A stretch of 64,000 nt of DNA, taken from Petunia secreta. Taxonomy: Eukaryota > Streptophyta > Magnoliopsida > Solanales > Solanaceae. The stretch is taken from positions 6,448,001 through 6,512,000 of the forward strand of contig JARKIP010000033.1 of the NCBI GenBank assembly GCA_029990175.1, read 5' to 3'. The translations under genes and the position numbers were made by a program. Below, one piece after another: positions 45,445 through 56,273 of the stretch. Below the pieces are notes generated by a model, which searched no databases, was not told the origin of the DNA, and saw only the letters and a program-made list of their open reading frames with translations. Position 1 is the stretch's first letter. Each line of letters starts with the position of its first letter.

Positions 45445-45487
45445 GAATTCTTGAACCCCCTTGTTCAAAATCCTGCCTCCGCCCCTG
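45445..45487. repeat. 3' terminal inverted repeat of the hAT element
   Basis: The complement reads CAGGGGCGGAGGCAGGATTT, the classic hAT CAGGGGCGGA terminus. The element therefore ends at 45487, with GTTGCTTA as the likely 8-bp flank. I could not find the matching left end between 42241 and 42964. Confidence 0.75.
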
Positions 45488-46259
45488 GTTGCTTAAATGT
45501 GCTTCTCTTGGCATCCTTTGAAGTCCTTCTTGATGATCTCCTCCTTGATGTTCTTCCTTCTCTCTTTTTTTTTTTTTTTTTTTTTTTGGCTTATGGGAGC
45601 TCTCTATTTATAGTTGTGAAGTAGGAGAGTTGTGATATAGCCAAACTTATTTTTCTTTAATTTGATTGGCCGGTTTTAATATCGAACCAATCTCATTTAT
45701 CTTGTCAAAAGATTACCATTTGTACACTTGGCGTACTTCTATTGGCTAGTTGACTTAACTTAGCATACCATGTCACCCACCATATGTCATAATTTTATTG
45801 GCTATTTCATTTTATTTGGTGCCACATACTTTGACATGCCGCATTCTCTTTAATTTAGGAATCAATCCAAAATTCTTATGAATTTAATTCACCAAATTTT
45901 AAATTGTTACAGTGACATATCTGGATTCTTATTGCCTAATTAATCATCCCTCGACGGATTGAGACCATCAAATGACATAACAAGTATATAATCTTATCCA
46001 AATTTCTTGAGGAGCGGAAACTAAATAATCTTCCGTTAATTATAAAAATACCATCGTGCCTTTTTGAAGTCGTAATTGCAAAAATACCATTACTCCCTAC
46101 AAAGCAGAAAACAATGTCAATCCGTCATTAGTTACTAATATAATGAAGTCCATTTTGTGACTAAATAAGGTCATATTATTTCGCTCATACATAAATCAAA
46201 GTAAAATATAACATAAGACAAATCTGGCAGGTGCGCCTTATCCTTTGACACTATGTTAA
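45488..46259 (-). mobile_element. LTR-like remnant with TATA box (unassigned)
   Basis: Non-coding. On the minus strand it has promoter-like CTATAAATAGAGAGCTCCC at 45595-45613, followed by a polyA/GA-rich transcribed-leader-like stretch (a T22 run in plus orientation near 45568-45589). This looks like an LTR or promoter fragment, possibly copia, but no partner or edge is visible. Confidence 0.35.
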
Positions 46260-46499
46260 CTGTGATAAATTTTTGAAGAAGCATGCGTCAGCCTTGCAGC
46301 CATAACGGAGGGACATGAACTGGTGTCTTTTTCCGAAGCTATGGAAGATGAAAAATGGCAGGTGATGTTTGGCATTTTATTCCTATGTTTCCTTAATATT
46401 TCCTCACGTTTGGATATTTTATTCGCACGTTTTCTAGTTGACGAATGTGATTTTGCACCGATTTTATGTCGTATGATTGTAGGTTGTTATGAAGTGAAA

Positions 46500-47680
46500 T
46501 TGAAGCTTTAAAGAGCATAATCGAGCAAGAAAAGATTGAATTTGGATTGAGGATTGGATCGAGCACGCGAAGGCACGGAACGAAGCAAGCTGCGAACGAC
46601 GAAAGCAGGAAAATAGCCTGGCGCGGTTTAGGGCGCCGCGCGCCCCCTATAGCGCCCACTTTCTGGCGCGTTTTGTGGCGCGGGGCGGGGCCGTTGCGTG
46701 CGAGATTCGACGGGTTCTGCCTTGTTGTGCGCATTTTGAGGCGCGGGGCGCCAGCTATAGCGCCCCTGGAGCGGTTTTGGAAGTCCTATTTCGTCTAGAC
46801 TTAGGCGTAACTAATTGCTAGGCTTTTTTAAACATTATAGATACTCTTTTACTTAATTTTTGAAAGGGAGTTCAGACTTTGGAGCAAGTTTTGGAGCAGA
46901 GGGGAGGAGCCATAGATGTCTTCTAAACAAGTTCTTTCTCTCTTTTTCTTATTCTTCTCTTTAATTCTATAGTTTGTTCGTTCTAGGGTTAGAGCAAATA
47001 CATGAAGGTTGACGTTTGAAAGTTGAATTCTTCCTATTGATTTACCATTACAGATTGTTTATTCTTTCTTGAGCCTAATTGTTTAGTTATTGAGGCCTGA
47101 TAATTGAACACTATCTACGATTTATAAGTTGAACTCGATAGAGGGAACTTGTAAACGCAAATAAGAAAGAATAGGGCTTGATTGTGAACCTGGGTATCAG
47201 GGAATTGATTTGCGGGTAGGATAGACATATACTTGCTCGCCTAGCTTAACTAATCACAGAATTCGTTAATGCATGCACGTGATTCAACCCATAGACATAT
47301 AGGGATTGGAGTAGCCTGCATAGACCGTGAAGAATCGAAAGGTTTTCATGGGTACAATAACCTGTTAGCTAGCAATCTAGGAAATCAAGAAGTAGAATCA
47401 ACTGGAAAACTCAACTGGATTGTTTGTAGCTCTGACCCTGGACCGTTTCTTCGTTATTGATAACAACCCATAATTTGCTCTATATTACTTGACTTCAGTT
47501 ATTTGTTTTAATTATTGTTTTAGTTAGTAAAATCTCAACCATTGGAAAAAGATCCCTGAATAGTTCTTAAAAAATTATTTGTTAGGAGTCCAGTCTGAAT
47601 AGTCCTCGTGGGAACGATACTCTACGTATCACTTTATTACTTGTCGACCACGTATACTTGCGTGTGCGTTGGGAGCAACA
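46500..47680 (+). mobile_element. Solo-LTR-like fragment (Athila/gypsy type), left edge uncertain
   Basis: The right end, TGCGTTGGGAGCAACA, follows CCTCGTGGGAACGATACTCT, a composition I associate with Athila-type LTR ends. At 47681 copia coding sequence resumes with no primer site, so this is an LTR without an internal region. A GC-rich block at 46619-46770 contains repeated GGCGC-type palindromes. I could not find the left edge or a clear target duplication. No genes inside. Confidence 0.5.
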
Positions 47681-49122
47681 GCGGATAACTATGCAACAAG
47701 ATTTGCAAGCTTTGGAAGCAAACAAGACATTGGAAATCGAGTCCTTACCTCGGGGAAAGAGGCGCTCGGATATTGGTGGGTTTATAAGATTAAGTACAAC
47801 TCTTATGGTACCGTTCAGAGGTACAAAGCCATACTGGTGATCTTTGGTAATCACCAATTTGAAGAAATTGACTACACGGAGACTTTTTCACTGGTTGCTA
47901 AGATGGTGGATGTTCGTGTCTTCTTGGCGGTAGCTGTTGCTAAAAATTAGGAAATGAATCCGATGGATGTTCATAATATTTTCCTTCACAGTGATCTTTA
48001 TGATGAAGTTTATATGAAGTTTCCTCTGGGGTATCGAAATGATGCGTTCGGAAAAGTGTGCCGTCTCTGAAAATCTTTGTATGGTTTGAAGAAAGCTCCC
48101 CAATGTTGGTTCACAAAGTTATCGGCAGCTCTGAAACACTATGGGTTTTGACAGTCATACTCCGATTACTCTTTGTTTACCATGAAGAAAGGAAGCATTT
48201 AATTGAGTGTACTGGTTTATGTGGATGATTTGATTATCTCCGACAATGATCAGAATGCTATCGAATTTTCAAAATATATCTCTCTATTTGTTTTCACATG
48301 ACATATCTCGGACTGTTGAATTATTTTTTGCGAGTTGAAGTAGTGAGGGGTCTTAAAGGAATTTTCCTCTGTCAAGGGAAGTATGCATTGGATATAACCT
48401 GGGAAGCTGGCTTGTATCGTGCTCGACCGGCAGGCACACCAATGGAACATGATCACCGGTTGGCACTTGCACGTGGCCGGTTTATGAAAGATCTAGAGAG
48501 TTATCGAAGATTGGTTGGACGTTTGATTTATCTATGTTTCACGAATCCAGATATATCGTATAGTATTCATGAATTGTCTCAGTTTATGTAACAACCACTG
48601 ATCGAGCACTTGGATGCATCTCTCCGAGTCGTCTGTTATTTGAAAGGGTGTCCGGGACAAGGTATTGTAATGAGTTCAAAATGTGATCTCCATTTACATG
48701 GTTGGTGTGATACTGATTGGGCTGGATGCCCTTTGACACGTCGATCTTTAACTGGCTGGTATAATTCTCTCAGAGACTCACCCATATCTTGGTGTACGAA
48801 GAAGCAGAATATTGTGTCCAGGTCATCGGCTGAAGTAGAATATCGGTCTATGGGTATGACCGTATGTGAATTGAAGTGGTTGAAAGGAGTGTTGTGGAGT
48901 CATGGGATAGACTGTCAGTCTCCGGTTTGATTGCATTATGATAGTCAGGCAGCGATACATATTGCTCAAAATCCGGTATTTAACGAACGAACCAAGCACA
49001 TTGAAGTAGATTGTCATTTTGTCTGTGATGAGATCATCGGAGGGACCATACATCCCGGACATGTGCCAACAGGTGCTCAGTTGGCCGATTTTTACCTAAG
49101 CACTAGGCCGAGCATAGGTTGA
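47681..49122 (+). pseudogene. Ty1/copia RT and RNase H remnant
   Basis: Starts within the RT N-terminus (LQALEANKT), then ALGYWWVYKIKYNSYGTVQR, SLYGLKKAPQCWFTKL and the catalytic VLVYVDDLIIS near 48210-48240. RNase H follows: HGWCDTDWAGCPLTRRSLTG, SRSSAEVEYRSM and HYDSQAAIHIAQNP. Stops at about 47948, 48068, 48148, 48202, 48298, 48589 and 48928. Gag, protease and integrase are absent, apparently removed at the LTR-like block on the left. A purine-rich tract follows at 49170. Confidence 0.9.
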
Positions 49123-49169
49123 TTATTTTTTATGCAATTTGGGCATTCAAAACTCTCGTACTCCAACTT

Positions 49170-49197
49170 GGGGAGGAGAGGGGGGAGGAAGAGTAAT
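49170..49197 (+). other. Copia polypurine tract
   Basis: GGGGAGGAGAGGGGGGAGGA directly after the RNase H end, in the expected place before a 3' LTR. Sequence from 49198 to about 49280 may be a residual LTR. Confidence 0.6.
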
Positions 49198-49280
49198 GGA
49201 GGGTATTTATGTAAATAATGTAGGGACATACTTGTAATTAGTTTAGCTGGAATTGGGGAATTTTGATCACTAGCCATTTT

Positions 49281-49947
49281 TGGACGCGCTCATTGGAAAC
49301 TATCCACTGTTTCAAAATTCATTGAAGAATAGCCAAAACTTCGCGCGCATACTTAAGCTCCATTAGCGTTGGAAAACACTCCAGACTAGTCCCATAACAA
49401 AATACTGGGGCTTTGAACAAAACTTGTTCAAAGCTCAAGTATTTTGTTATGGGACTTTGTTATGGGACTGAAGCTTTATACAAAGTCCCATAACAAAATA
49501 ATGGGACCTTGAACTAATATGTTCAAAGGTCCCATTATTTTGTTATGTGAATTTATCCCATAATAAAATAATGAGATTTATCCCATAACAAAGGTCCCAT
49601 CAAAGGGATAAATCCCATTATTTTGTTATGAGTCTTTATATATAAAGCTTCAGTCCCATAACAAAATGATGGGGCTGTGATTGAACAAGTTTTGTTCACA
49701 GCCCCAGCATTTCGTTATGGGACTGAAGCTTTATACAAAGTCTCATAACAAAATGTTGGGGCCTTGAAAAAAACTTGTTCAAAGCCCCAGTATTTTATAC
49801 TGGGGTTAGTTTACTGAAGCTTCCCAGTATAAATATTGGGGCTTTGAACAATTCAAAGCCCCAGTATTTATACTGGGATTTGTCCGGAGTTGGCTATTTC
49901 TCAGCGAATTTATTTTTGACGGCTACAAATCAATTAGTGCGCGCCAA
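49281..49947. mobile_element. Foldback element: chain of modular hairpins with terminal inverted repeats
   Basis: Outer arms: left 49281-49340 (GGACGCGCTCATTGG ... GAATAGCCAA) and the complement of right 49886-49947 (GGCGCGCACTAATTG ... GAAATAGCCAA) are imperfect inverted repeats. Inside, 49391-49877 is almost wholly made of successive hairpins: 49391-49454, 49448-49498, 49488-49546, 49557-49630, 49642-49735 (arms about 45 bases) and 49824-49877. They share the module CCCATAACAAAATAATGGGG and the spacer CTTTGAACAA. No protein is encoded. Could be a foldback/MITE-class transposon or a small-RNA-producing locus. Confidence 0.75.
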
Positions 49948-50454
49948 ACAGGCCCCTACACGAAATTTTTACCTTGGAATTATTATTGTGTTTTGGGCCA
50001 AGCCCATTAACTAGGTTTTATATTGGAAAAATTTTATATCTAGCCAAAAAAAACAATGGCCCTACATTTAAATAGACACAAGTAACAAACAACAAAGGCA
50101 GCCAAAACTAATTTTAAAAATAGGTTTATTTGAATATCTTTTCCTAAAATACATCAATAGAATAAGCGCAACTAGTGGGAACACTATCTCCAAAATCAAC
50201 TAAATTATAGGAGTCTGAAAGGCACGTATATTCAGTTTATACGACACGTCATGGAATCCCATATTAAACGCCACTGTGAACGAAATTTGAGGAATAAAAT
50301 CATCACTCCGTGCATCATAAATATCGATTCTGAAGGGCAATTATATCTCTGAGATTTGAGATATTCCAAAAGTTACTCCATCAAACAAACAAATCGATCC
50401 AAAACAGTATCAGTAACATTCAAGAAATCTTCTATTTTATAATATCAGTGAAAT
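49948..50454. other. AT-rich sequence upstream of the MuDR-type gene
   Basis: No frame, repeat or RNA gene recognised. It may include the 5' end and promoter of the MULE, but I see no terminal inverted repeat matching the right side. Confidence 0.3.
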
Positions 50455-51593
50455 ATGTCGCCGATTAAGGTATTAATCCAATATGGTGGAAATTGGGTTG
50501 AAGATTTCAAGTTCGTCAACTTCAAAGCTGATGGCATTCTACTTAAAGAAGATTGTTCATACACCACCTTTTTGGGAGCAATAGCGACACATCTAGAAGT
50601 TGACACTTCTATTTACACGATGGATATAAAATATCAAATTGAAGATAGATTCCAACCGATCTCAATTAAGAATGATATGGGTGTCCAACTGTATATAGAG
50701 CAAAAAAAAATCAACAAAAATGAGTGAATATCCGCTTTGCATTACAGCAGAAGAGAAATTCGTTAATGGTAGTTATAGCACAAACGCAATGGTTGTAAAT
50801 ACCAATGTTTTGACGGCTGCTGACACACTGAATGATATCAACATACCTGAAGTAGTCGACTTGATATTTTCATGTAAAACTGATGAAATTGAAGGCGTGC
50901 CCATTGAGCAAATTGGTGTCATTGAGAACCCAGAACTTGACTACTTAGAGGAAAAACAGGTGGATAAAGACAAGCAAACTCAGCAGAATGTTGTAAAGAA
51001 CTACGCTCTAAAGGAAAAGTTTGAAACAAAGGTTGATAGGTCTTCGACCAAAAGGTATTTTATTTACGATTTAAATTTTGTTTACAAATTGAAAAATATT
51101 ATCTGCGTATTTTTTGCATATTCACTTTAATAAATTAATATATTAGTATCAAACTAGGTACTCTGTAATTTGTGAGAACAGCCCATGTAATTGGATGCTT
51201 CGCGCATCAAGCTTCAATAGCTCAAGGGTTTTCATGATAAGAAAGTTCAACAACATTCACACTTGTCCAATTGAGGAAAGGTTGAGTTCGCATCAGCGTA
51301 CAAGTGCAGATATTATTGGTAATCTAATGAAGGAAAGGTTTGCTGATCCAAAAACAGTATACACACCGAAGGATATAATAAATGAGTTGAAGAAAACGTA
51401 TGGTTTGACACTAAGTTACATGAAAGCATGGAGATGTAAAGAGAAGGCGATCAAATTGTTGAGAGGAGACCCAAATAAAGCGTATGGGAAGATTCCAAGC
51501 TACCATTATGAGCTGAACAAAGCAAACCCAGGCTCGGTTACAGAGCTAAAGAAATGGAAGATGATTCTTTCCTATATGTCTTTATTGCATTGA
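50455..51593 (+). pseudogene. MuDR-type (MULE) transposase, N-terminal part only
   Basis: 50455-50727 (IKVLIQYGGNWVEDFKFVNF) is the PB1-like N-terminal domain common in plant MULE transposases. 50720-51130 is an acidic linker. 51195-51593 has the MuDR DNA-binding/pre-catalytic region (FMIRKFNNIHTCPIEERLSS, ADIIGNLMKERFADPK, LSYMKAWRCKEKAIKLLRG). The MULE catalytic DDE domain and SWIM finger are missing: the frame stops at 51593, exactly at the start of a duplicated segment (51596). An intron may lie around 51055-51165 (aggTATTTT context uncertain). Confidence 0.8.
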
Positions 51594-51595
51594 AT

Positions 51596-53265
51596 GACGT
51601 AGCAACATTAATAGAATAACACAGTTAAAAGACCTACAACTGAAGGAAAATAAATTAAATTAAGACACAAAATTGGATATTACCAGCTGCAATGTCATCC
51701 TGATTGTCATCTACAACCTTCTCTACAAATATGTCATCAGAGCCCAGTTTGGCTACAATGAAATTGGTTAATACCAAACTTTAAATGAATATTTAGTGAA
51801 TACTGTGCAAATATTTGGTGCATACCATTATGATTTTCCAACTCAAAGTCACTCATTAAACCTTGAATACCATCAAACATATTCTCTTGCACATCTTGTG
51901 TTTCTAAAATAAAAGAAAAAGGAACCTACTTAGTATTAAAGCATATAGGATGAGATTTTTTTTAAAAAAAAAAAATCAAGGTGTTGGGAATACCAAAAAT
52001 CAAGGTATTGGGAATACCTTCAGAATTTTCCATTTCATTCCCATCAGTGGCACCTTTGTCATCATCAAAGATTGGAGGTTGATTTTCATCAGTCCCTGAC
52101 AATGAACTTGTTCAATCTCAAACTATGAATGAATATATAGTGAATATAGTTCACATATTTGAAGAATACCATTAGGATTTTCCAACTCAAAGTCATGCGA
52201 TATACCTTGCATTTCAAAAAATATATTCTCTTCAACTCCTTGTGTTCCTAAAATAAATAAAAAAAGAACAATAGCCAGCAAATTACTTAATAATATGAAA
52301 AGAAGGTAGGTAAACACAAATTTCATAATAACTTAATTGTACATACGTATATGACAGAGCGAGTACCTTTAGAATTTTTCCATTCATTCCCATCAGAGGC
52401 GCCTTTATCATCATCAAATTCCACTTCATTCCCATCAGAGGCACCTTCCTCGTCATCAACGATCATAGGTTGTTTTTCAGCAGGTCCTAACAAAAGTAAT
52501 AAAATTAAAAATGACAAAACTAACAATGGCAATAAAAAAACAGCAAAACCAATTACCATAAAATTGATACGCAAAAGGGACTTGCTCTTCCTGATGTAAC
52601 TGCACATCTGAAGGGTCAACAGCTCGATCCTTGCCTTTTTCATCCGAGACAAAGTCTGATCTAGGGACCTTTGAAAAAATTAACAAACAATGTATACTCC
52701 CTCCGTTTCAAAAAGGATGAACCTTTGCGGAGTACGAGGGTCAAATTGACTAATTTTGACCGGGAATTTGCACATCAAAATTTTAAATTTTGTGAAATAA
52801 AATTTATATATTTAGAAACTACATGAAAAATACTATAAGTCACAATAGTTAATAATTCAAAATAATTAGAAAATATTTGTAAGACATGTGGTCAAACATA
52901 ATCTTTTTTGACCTTTCAAATAGTAATAGGTTCATCCTTTTTGAAACGGAGGGAGTATTACATTTGTAATAATTCATACAAAAAAAGCAGACTAAAAAGA
53001 ACAAATACATACCCCAGTAGAACTGTTGTTATCGCCAATATTAACAGGATCGATATTAAGCTTCTTAAAGATCTTGTCAAAACATTTAACCAGATACAAC
53101 TTCAAAGCACACATGTCAGCTTGCAACATTTTTTGTTGCCCAAACAAGACTTGCATATCTGGAGACAACTGCTGACTTGCACCACTAGAATTTGATTGAC
53201 CTGCAACACCTACATTTGGTGAACCTTGATTGGCAGCATCTGCACCATCCCGTGGAGATTCAACT
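51596..53265 (-). pseudogene. Partial duplicate of ULP-like gene exons 3-9
   Basis: Nearly identical to 56361-57754 apart from a Stowaway MITE here and small changes. It spans from inside intron 9 through exons 9-4 into exon 3 of the DUF1985/ULP gene. At its right end (53265) the match breaks in the middle of exon 3 (GAGATTCAACT) and unrelated sequence follows; at its left end it abuts the truncated transposase. It lacks DUF1985 and protease parts, so it is not a working gene. Confidence 0.93.
52697..52955. mobile_element. Stowaway MITE (259 bp)
   Basis: Ends CTCCCTCCGTTTCAAAAAGG and its complement, flanked by TA at 52695-52696 and 52956-52957. CTCCCTCCGTTTC is the classic Stowaway (Tc1/mariner) terminus. 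The paralogous segment near 57441-57446 is the empty site, showing insertion after the duplication or in this copy only. Confidence 0.97.
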
Positions 53266-54133
53266 TTCTTGATGTGAACTTTACATAGTATATATTCACA
53301 GTCATCGTTGATGTGAACTTTCTTGAATCGAAGGAAATTAAATGTATTATAGTATGATGCCGCTTTGTATCTGAATTGTAATAGTGATATATTCAACGCA
53401 TACTTATTGAATATTTTTCTGCTTACTTATTGAATGTTCAGTGCGTTCTCATTGAATGTTCAGTGCGTTCTCAATATACTTATTAAATATATTTGTAGGT
53501 GAACACTTGTTAATAGTGTGTTCTCATTAACATCAGCAAAATTCATATTATCAAACCTGTTACTTGAATGAATGCACGTCCTTATTCAAGTTGATATGTT
53601 AAATGTACAACACAGTTGTAAGAATCTGAAAGTAAATGATTTCTAAACTTTTACTATAGTATGTCTCAACAGAAAGGAATGACTAGGTAATGCAAATATT
53701 TTCTGCATACTTATTAAATATTACATGTGTACGTATTGAATATTCTCGGCATACTTATTGAATATATTTATAGGTAAGTACTTGTTAATAGGTTGTTGTC
53801 AGATAGATCTGTTGAAATTCGTATTGTCAAACCCTGTTACTATGTTTCAACAGGAAGAAATGAAGAGGTAATTCTAATGAAAACTTAGGACATAATGTGT
53901 AGAAAAGTAATAACAAAAAAGGTTATACACAAAGTTCTAATGAGATGCAGATTAATGTAATATTCTGGAACGGTCATTGCAACAAAAAAAGAGTAATATA
54001 TTACTTGCATATCGGTTTGTGAAAACACAAATGAACACCACTGACAACACATTGCATCTAAATAAATAAAAAAAGTCTGCTAACAACTTAGATCTAAAGA
54101 TATTACTAAAAAACAAATAAAAGCAGCAGCCAT
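53266..54133. repeat. AT-rich spacer with short tandem repeats
   Basis: Contains two perfect 22-bp units ATTGAATGTTCAGTGCGTTCTC (53429-53450, 53451-53472). A diverged larger duplication is also present: 53470-53560 resembles 53745-53840 (TACTTATT(A/G)AATATATTT ... GTTAATAG ... TATTGTCAAACC). No gene seen. Confidence 0.7.
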
Positions 54134-54910
54134 TCATTCTTCCTCATCACTGACAACACATTGCATCTGTTTCTTTATCTCATAATACCACAGGTACATG
54201 GCATAACGCCCCCAGACTCCAGACAGATCATCATCTTCAGAAGGTATTGACTGGTACTGTATATAATACTCAGCAAATACAGCAGCAAACACGGCATAAT
54301 CACTGATGCAACAATAAATGGAATAATTAGAACCTTTACTAGTAAGTTTTTGCACAGAGGAACAAAAGTAAATGAATCACTACATACCGTTTCATCATAG
54401 CAGGTGGCCATGGACTGAAAACCATTAAGAAGGGTTCACCCAAAGCTTTATCATCATAAGGGGAACCACTGTAGAACAACTCAGGCCTTTTCTTTAAGAT
54501 ATCAGTGGTAGATAAGAAAATAGGTAACATGTTTGCATATGGCTCCATAGCCCGGATAACTTCTTCATTGTATGAGGCATCTCCTGGTTTAGAGTCATAA
54601 ACATAAATAACCCTTTCTTTCAAAGACAATCTAGCCAAAATCCAATGCCACTGATGAGCAACCATGAAAGGAAACAATATGTCATCAACCAGTACCCAAG
54701 GAGTATTGCACCGCAGACCACGACCAGATATGTAATCAGTAATCGCTTTGGCAGAATCTACAACACCCATGTCTTTGCCAGACATTATAAATCAGCGTAC
54801 AAATCTCTAAGCATAGCATCAAACTGACAATCTGTGGTTGTGACTCTTACAGTAATGTCTTCATCGTACTTTGCCTTCTTACGCAAATAGTAGAACAAGA
54901 CATCCAGGTG
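54134..54910 (-). pseudogene. ULP-type cysteine-peptidase domain with Cys-to-Tyr change (exons 13-14)
   Basis: ULP1-family peptidases remove SUMO using a His-Asp-Cys triad. Here His is seen in AHQWHWILARLSLK and Asp in VIYVYDSKPG, but the nucleophile region that should read DCGVF reads SDYAVFAAVFAEYY, with Tyr at the Cys position. The exon 13/14 junction (CG|T) keeps the frame, so the change is not a splicing artefact. The domain also has the exon 13 frameshift near 54790. SUMO-protease activity is not expected. Confidence 0.8.
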
Positions 54911-56273
54911 CTAGATAAAAACAAAAGGAAATATAGTTGTTAATATATTTTTCTAAATAACTTAACAATGCATATAAGAAACAAGCAAATCAGGGGGTTT
55001 CCTATGATATCCATTGCATACAACATGTTTAGTTTGCACTTAACTAATATCAGATAAGTAATGTAATATATATTTCATGTATACACATGACATAGTCAAT
55101 GCATATTACATTTACATTTTAATTTATCAGAGTGATGGTTATCAAAAATTAAAAACAGGGGACAAAAAATAAGTATATTCTGTTTTTTGGTGATTTCTGT
55201 TAAGCATATTCATTGCATATTGCATGTATACTAATAAGATACTGACTACTTAATAAAATTAAACAAGTAAATTCTGATATTCAATGATATCTGTTATGCA
55301 TACTCATTGCATATTTCATATATATTAATAAGATACGGACTGCATATTATAGTTAATTATAAAGTTGTGACACTGTAAGTTGTAGAAGAATACCGTGGTG
55401 CGTAAATCCTTTGAACCATAGTTAAGTACATGAAACCACTCTTTCTTGTCCACAACATACACCCCAAAGTTGAATGTAGGTACCAGATTATTGATACTCG
55501 CAGGATACAAATTTCCAAGCCTGCAAAAGAATTTAAAACAAACAATGACCAGAGAAAAATTAAAAAATTATAGGCTGTAATATGCAATAGAATTTGACTT
55601 TTACTTACTTTGATTTTCGGATCACTTTATGGTCAATCCACGGTGCCCATCTATTTACAAGCTTCATATCAGGCTCAATGCGTATCTCACTCAAAAAGGG
55701 ATGGATGAGACGGAACGTGCTTCTCTTAGCCAGCTGCGAGCAAGGACCACTGGAGGAAGATTTTTCAGTCGACCCAAACTCATTGACAAAAAGTGACTTC
55801 TTGAATTTTGAAACAATTCTCATGTGAACAGAAATATGAAGTGTCGCATCCGGAACATCACGAGCAAGTCCTTCCGGCTCATCCAAATTATCAACCTCTT
55901 TCAAGGTGTCCTCTGCTCTTTCATTAAGGTCAGGCTCAATAACTGAAGCAGTGTTATTAGCTTCTTGAACTCGCTTCTTCACAACTTCCTTAGCCCTTGC
56001 AGTCAACTCATGCCACTGTGTTTCCCCCAATTGAGAAAGGGGGTCTACCACAGAGTCCAATGTGTTTCCCCCAACTGCGACATCAACATGTTTGCCAGAA
56101 GCCACGTTGTTTTCAAGTCTGCCATCAACTTGCATATCCTGTATGTGTGACTGTTTCTCTATAATGATTTCAGCATTTTCACTCTGAATAAAACCTGCAT
56201 AAGTGAATGGTAAGGAGATATGTTTTTAAAAGAACAAACAACTTTAAAAAAAAAATATTTAAAAAATATATAC

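Noticed and set aside
46014..46018. GCGGA as left target duplication for the Athila-like LTR ending at 47680
   Set aside because: The bases after it (AACTAAAT) do not look like an LTR start; a 5-base match is expected by chance over this distance.
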